A DNA stretch of 64,000 bases from positions 51,503-115,502 of the forward strand of contig CAJNOI010000238.1 in NCBI GenBank assembly GCA_905250115.1, written 5' to 3'. Made by a program: the position numbers and the translations under genes. The stretch comes from Adineta steineri. Lineage: Eukaryota; Rotifera; Eurotatoria; Adinetida; Adinetidae. Positions 59,934-64,000 of this stretch are shown here, piece by piece. The notes beneath the pieces are model-generated. The model was given only the letters and a program-made list of their open reading frames with translations, did not search any database and had not been told where the DNA came from. How positions within the stretch are numbered: the stretch's first letter is position 1; each line of letters starts with the position of its first letter.

Positions 59934-62129
59934 CAGGAACAGACTTACCAGATGACGATTACAGAACATTAATGCCACAACCAAAAGATCCGAGAATTAA
60001 TAATCGAAAATCATCACAAATACCAATTATTATTGAAAATAAAGAAAACGATTCAATGTCAACAAATAGTAACTATTTAAAAAGAAATTGAATGTAATCT
60101 TATATCAATTTGTAGATAAAGTATCAACTAAAAAAATTAATACTAATCAACAAAAAACAATTATAACTGGTGTTTCAAGACGAAGTTCAACAATTGAACA
60201 TGATACTAATGAACAAACACGATCAGCTCCACCATCACCTGCTCTATATCATCATGGTAAACAACGATCTAGTCATACTCCAACATCTACGGATACACCT
60301 GATAATGTATGTTAAATATTACTCTCGTTTTCTAATAATAATAAGATCTCATTAAACTATTTCAATAGTCTTTAAAGTTAAGTATCTATCATCTTTAATT
60401 AATACAAATAAGAGGTCAGTTATAAGCGTGAAGTGGAACGTGCAGTTTAGATATTTACATTATTAAATATTCTACTAATTAATAATTGAATTTCTCGAAC
60501 TATAATAAATAAAAAAGCTGTCAAAGGAACCTCTATAGAATTAAAAAATATGAAATGAGATAATTATTATTATTAAGTAAAAAATAGACTTAATAGATTA
60601 TTTTCAAGGAAAACTATATAGAATTGATGTTGCATTTGATTCATTAAATTTTTATTATTTTCCCACTTTACGAAAAAACAATAGTTTATCCTTATACTAC
60701 ATACGTAATTATATTTGTCAGATGTTTTATAAAGAAAATTTTCATACTACTATTTTGCTTCAAAGTAAAATCATATGTGAAAAAAGTCAGGCATGAAATT
60801 TTAAAATAACTTTCTATTCTAGTACTTTCAAATAAATATTCTCATAGACGTTTTTTTCACCTTTATATATCATATTAGATACTCAATATTATCTTCTGAT
60901 GGTATGCAATAGTATATTTCTATGAATTTTATTTTTCTAGAATGCTAAATCTGCTTTGAATGATTCTTTATTATTAACAAATGGTTCGATTGATAGTTTA
61001 TCATGGGGTACACTTGAAGTACGATTAAAATATGATGCTAAAAATAGTAGAATGTGGGTGTTTGTCATAAAAGCAACATTAGAAATGACTCAAGATACCT
61101 TAAAACAAACGCTTGTTCAGGTACATTTAACACTTTTACCCAATAAACGTACTCGTCTTCGTACACGTATTAAACCAATTAATAATGCTATGTTTGCAGA
61201 AGAATTTTTTTGCAAAGTATCACCTGGTTTGTTTTCTTTGATTTCTATAAAAAGTCATCTTTATTTTTTTTTCTTACATATTAGAAACAATTCAAACACA
61301 AGGTATTCGTTTTCGTTTATATACATATGAACGTTTTAGACGTGAAAAACTTCTTGCCGAAGCAACAGTTATGTTTGCTATGGTTAATCTCGATGAAGAT
61401 ATGTGTAAAATTATTCCATTAAAACGAGCTTATGTTAGTATAATCATATATATATATATATTATATTACGAATAAGAATATTTATATTTTAGCCATCACA
61501 AGATTCTGATATAGGTAGTCGTAGTAACGCAAGTGGTACTTGTCCATCACCGAACAGTTCAGTTTTTCGTACATGTGGCGAAGGAAGTGTAAATTCTCTT
61601 TTACCAGAACTTGAAATTGGTTTAGCTTATGATAGAACTCATTCAATGCTTATACTGGAAATAGGAAAAGGAATTAATTTTGGTCTATCAACATTAACTC
61701 ATCCTCCTGGTAGAATATTATTTTATTTCTTATAATTATTCTATTTCTTTTTTTTTCCAAGATACATGTGTTCAAATAATACTTCGTAATTCAACTGGTG
61801 AAGAAATTACAACAAATCAAACAGTTACACGACATGCACAATATCATCCAATATATGCTGAACGTTATCCATTTAATATTCAAGGAAATTTTCTTGAACA
61901 AATTACATTTGTTATTTCTGTTATTAATAAAAAATGTCTAAGTATAGTTGACCATGATTTCGGATATATTTCATTTGGTAAGAATTTATCGTTATGAATT
62001 ATTTAAATCATATTCTTTTAAAATTTAGGTCATGAAGCTTCTAGTCCTACCCAAATTTCACATTGGGAAGCAATGCTTAGTGCACATGGTGAAACAATAA
62101 CAAGATGGCATACTTTATTAGAAAAATGA
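59934..62129 (+). CDS. Synaptotagmin-14/16-like double C2 protein (5' end not found)
   Basis: Exons: 59934-60068, 60116-60306, 60941-61226, 61285-61433, 61493-61709, 61762-61977 and 62029-62129. They form one frame of about 430 residues, starting mid-gene because the first visible exon opens at an acceptor (TTTTTAG) with no ATG. A Ser/Thr-rich linker (RSAPPSPALYHHG) leads to C2A, which starts WGTLEVRLKYDAKN, and C2B, which starts LPELEIGLAYDRTHSMLILE. The protein ends HWEAMLSAHGETITRWHTLL; this WHTL ending is typical of the Syt14/16 branch. The acidic calcium loops of classical synaptotagmins are not kept, matching the calcium-independent nature of Syt14/16. The likely role is membrane trafficking, through oligomerisation and phospholipid or partner binding. 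A C2-domain protein of another family is unlikely given the linker and ending. Confidence 0.8.
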
Positions 62130-62233
62130 ATATGCTTGTTGTGATAATTTATTGTTTGTCTTTTTGTCAATATTGAATTTTTCTCTTTTTTGCGTTTTCT
62201 TTTTCTTCTTCATTAATTAGTCTAATAATTTAT

Positions 62234-63923
62234 TTAAATATGATGTTGTTTTATTGAACTATCATTTTCATCAATAATATCAGATAATGATTGAATAATA
62301 TGAATGAATAGATGACGAACTGATTTAGCTTCAATATGAGATTTTTCACTAAAAAATTATTGAACAACATATTATGTAATATCGTTTGAAAGTAATCGTA
62401 TAATATTAAGAACATTATTTAGAAGTAGTATTGTATTTTAATTGAGGAATAGGAATTATAAATATTTTATAATGACACAATAGAAAATATAATTTATGTT
62501 CATTCTTTTTAATTCAAAAGATAGTATAGAAGACACAAAGAACATGTTTTTAAATAATTAATTATTCCTCCTGCATTCATTATTAAATGATTATTGTGCA
62601 TCCTTCTGCAAGAACTAACAATAGTTAGAGGATTGTATGGTACATCTCGTGAGAGAAATATCATGATTGTGAGTTCAGATGATATCTCCAATATAGTACA
62701 GAATGTCCCCAAAGTCAAAATCACTTAAGAAATCCATCTAGCGCTCTCATGAACAAAAGGTTATCATGCCTTTTTTTAGCGATGAATAGCAAGTCTTTCT
62801 GTTAGATCAAATGAACACAGAACCCATGTTTTGTTAAAGACACTGTTAAGCCAAGTACGGATTTGTCTATAATATATATGATTCGAAAGATGAAATAATT
62901 CGAGAAATCGAATCAAAAACCATTTAATTACTACCCAAGCAGACAAGAATTTGGAGAAACGCGTTTAAACACTCAATCGGGAACCGCGATTGTATCTCAT
63001 TCAAGCTCGAAAAAAAACGCCGTTTTATCGGTTTTTTTCATATAATTTTTGAACGTGACAGCGACAAAAAAATTCAGGTTTTCAGCGTTAAAACGTGCTT
63101 TTACTTCTGTAGTTTTCTGCAATATGAAAGCAGTGCATTTTAACGCTAAAAAAGCTGGCTTTTTTGTCGCTTTCATGTTTAAAAATTATATGAAAAAAAC
63201 CGATAAAAGGGCGTTTTTTTTCCGAGCGTGAATGAGATACAATCGCGGTTCCCGATTGAGCGTTTAAGCGCGTTTCTCCAAATTCTTGTCCACTTGGGTA
63301 GGGGAGACGAATGAATTTCTTAAGTGATCATAGTACACTATTTCTGTTAATCTTATTAAAATTTTCTATTTATTTATTTTACCGGAGTTTTGTCTTCTAG
63401 TATTATTGTATGTATTACCTGCATGCAATTAATTTTTCTAACCAATCAACAGAAAATATAAAATCTTTTGGTCTAATGATTTCATTATGAATTAATTTTA
63501 CTTTTGCTTTAATTTGTTCTATTGTATTCTCTGTTGTATTTATTTTATTAGTTGTATCTGAAAAACGTGTATTCAATACTTGGATTGTACCTAATCAAAA
63601 TTCATATTTAAAAAAGATATCTATTTAATAAATATATATATCTACGTCTGTTTAACTCTTCACGTTTTTGTTGATTACGTAAAATTTTTTTTTCGCGTTT
63701 TTCTTTCATATAATCATCATTTACAGATGATACACTTTCAATCATTATTCCAACAAGTACATTAGTAACAATACGATTACCAATAAAAACTATAATTACT
63801 AAAAACCATCGTGATATTGTTGGACTACCATGTTTTTCAAGTTCAGGTCCAATTAAATTCCAATTATCAACAAATATTAATCTCATAGCGATAATCAACG
63901 ATGTTGAAAAATCATGCCACGGG
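62234..63923 (-). CDS. CatSper-like voltage-gated cation channel, C-terminal part
   Basis: Minus-strand exons 63646-63923, 63419-63590 and 62234-62348 join in frame with GT-AG borders; the 5' part lies beyond the window. The first exon encodes a pore helix and selectivity loop (HDFSTSLIIAMRLIFVDNWN), a short turn, the S6 helix (WFLVIIVFIGNRIVTNVLVG) and the start of a charged cytosolic helix (DDYMKEKREKKILRNQQKRE). The later exons add a coiled-coil-like tail (INTTENTIEQIKAKVKLIHN) and end KQHHI. A single ion-channel repeat with a short coiled-coil tail fits CatSper alpha subunits, sperm calcium channels with an acidic residue before tryptophan in the pore (here VDNW). Bdelloids are thought to lack males, so persistence of such a gene would be notable. 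Other one-domain cation channels are possible. The long intron 62349-63418 contains a foldback MITE. Confidence 0.6.
62931..63301. mobile_element. Foldback MITE (371 bp, about 140-bp inverted arms) in channel intron
   Basis: The left arm 62931-63071 and right arm 63160-63301 are long near-perfect inverted repeats. Ends are CTACCCAAGCAGACAAGAAT and, read on minus, CTACCCAAGTGGACAAGAAT; inside both are GGAGAAACGCG, AATCGGGAACCGCGATTG and TATCTCATTCA. The 88-bp core is itself palindromic (AGCGTTAAAACG and TTTTAACGCT). The whole element would fold into one hairpin. It encodes nothing; the 60-codon open frame inside is an artefact. No target duplication is obvious at the ends. Confidence 0.88.
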
Positions 63924-63969
63924 CTAAAAAAGAAAAAGTATTATTTAATGAAAACTAGAATTCTTCCGT

Positions 63970-63992
63970 TGAGGGTGTGGGTGTAAGTGTGC
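63970..63992 (+). repeat. Telomere-like tract near right window edge
   Basis: TTGAGGGTGTGGGTGTAAGT then GTG. The TTGAGGGTG head resembles the minus-strand reading of 16861-16888. It lies upstream of the last visible channel exon, so probably in an intron of that gene. Confidence 0.5.
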
Positions 63993-64000
63993 TTAGACAT

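Noticed and set aside
63049..63231. 60-codon frame in the foldback MITE
   Set aside because: Lies across the palindromic arms and core; contains no domain and is explained by the hairpin.

Overview
The window reads as AT-rich, intron-containing animal DNA, most likely from a bdelloid rotifer. Three things point that way: very short GT-AG introns (often 45-70 bp) in conserved metazoan genes, expanded ADP-ribosyltransferase (ART) genes including an ART-TPR type, and scattered TGTGGG-type tracts that match the telomere repeat reported for Adineta. Several intronless genes with bacterial- or fungal-like domains also fit the known high content of horizontally acquired genes in bdelloids. The species is not identified. 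There is one 100-base assembly gap (23384-23483).

Layout. Positions 1-11.7 kb are a gene graveyard on the minus strand. A highly reducing type I polyketide synthase relic (AT, DH, methyltransferase, pseudo-KR and the start of ER) is cut by a GC-rich repeat at the window edge. It is followed by a decayed copy of the bridge-like lipid transfer gene BLTP1 (KIAA1109/Tweek). Positions 13.5-14.2 kb hold a small secreted protein gene. Positions 14.2-19.4 kb are gene-poor, with a large CTTG-rich inverted repeat structure. Positions 19.4-23.4 kb carry a tandem-ART gene, an ICMT-type methyltransferase gene and the tail of a protein kinase at the gap. Positions 24.2-28.2 kb encode a 13-exon ceramide kinase. 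Positions 29.4-30.5 kb encode an EI24/CysZ-type membrane protein, and 32.3-34.7 kb a lamin. Positions 34.7-39.8 kb are gene-poor with two MITEs. A small C2 protein (39.8 kb) and an ART-TPR gene (41.7-43.6 kb, minus) follow. From 46.7 to 57.5 kb TMEM131 (26 exons) and CSTF2 lie head-to-tail, only 186 bp apart. A synaptotagmin-14/16-like gene (59.9-62.1 kb) converges on a CatSper-like channel gene that runs off the right edge on the minus strand.

The most interesting signal is a module of about 100 residues, shaped like a receiver domain, at the N-terminus of three otherwise unrelated proteins in this window: the EI24/CysZ-like membrane protein, the ART-TPR protein and, more weakly, the tandem-ART protein. 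In the ART-TPR protein two of the three ART catalytic motifs are lost, while the tandem-ART protein keeps both sets. This suggests a lineage-specific modular system in which one N-terminal domain is combined with different, partly bacterial-type, effectors.

Other layers are several families of short non-autonomous elements, one with a perfect 8-bp target duplication; telomere-like tracts between genes and inside introns; and pyrimidine-AG acceptors just upstream of start codons. With the tight TMEM131-CSTF2 spacing, these acceptors suggest spliced-leader trans-splicing. All exon joins given here were worked out by hand from splice motifs and reading frame; no homology search was run.
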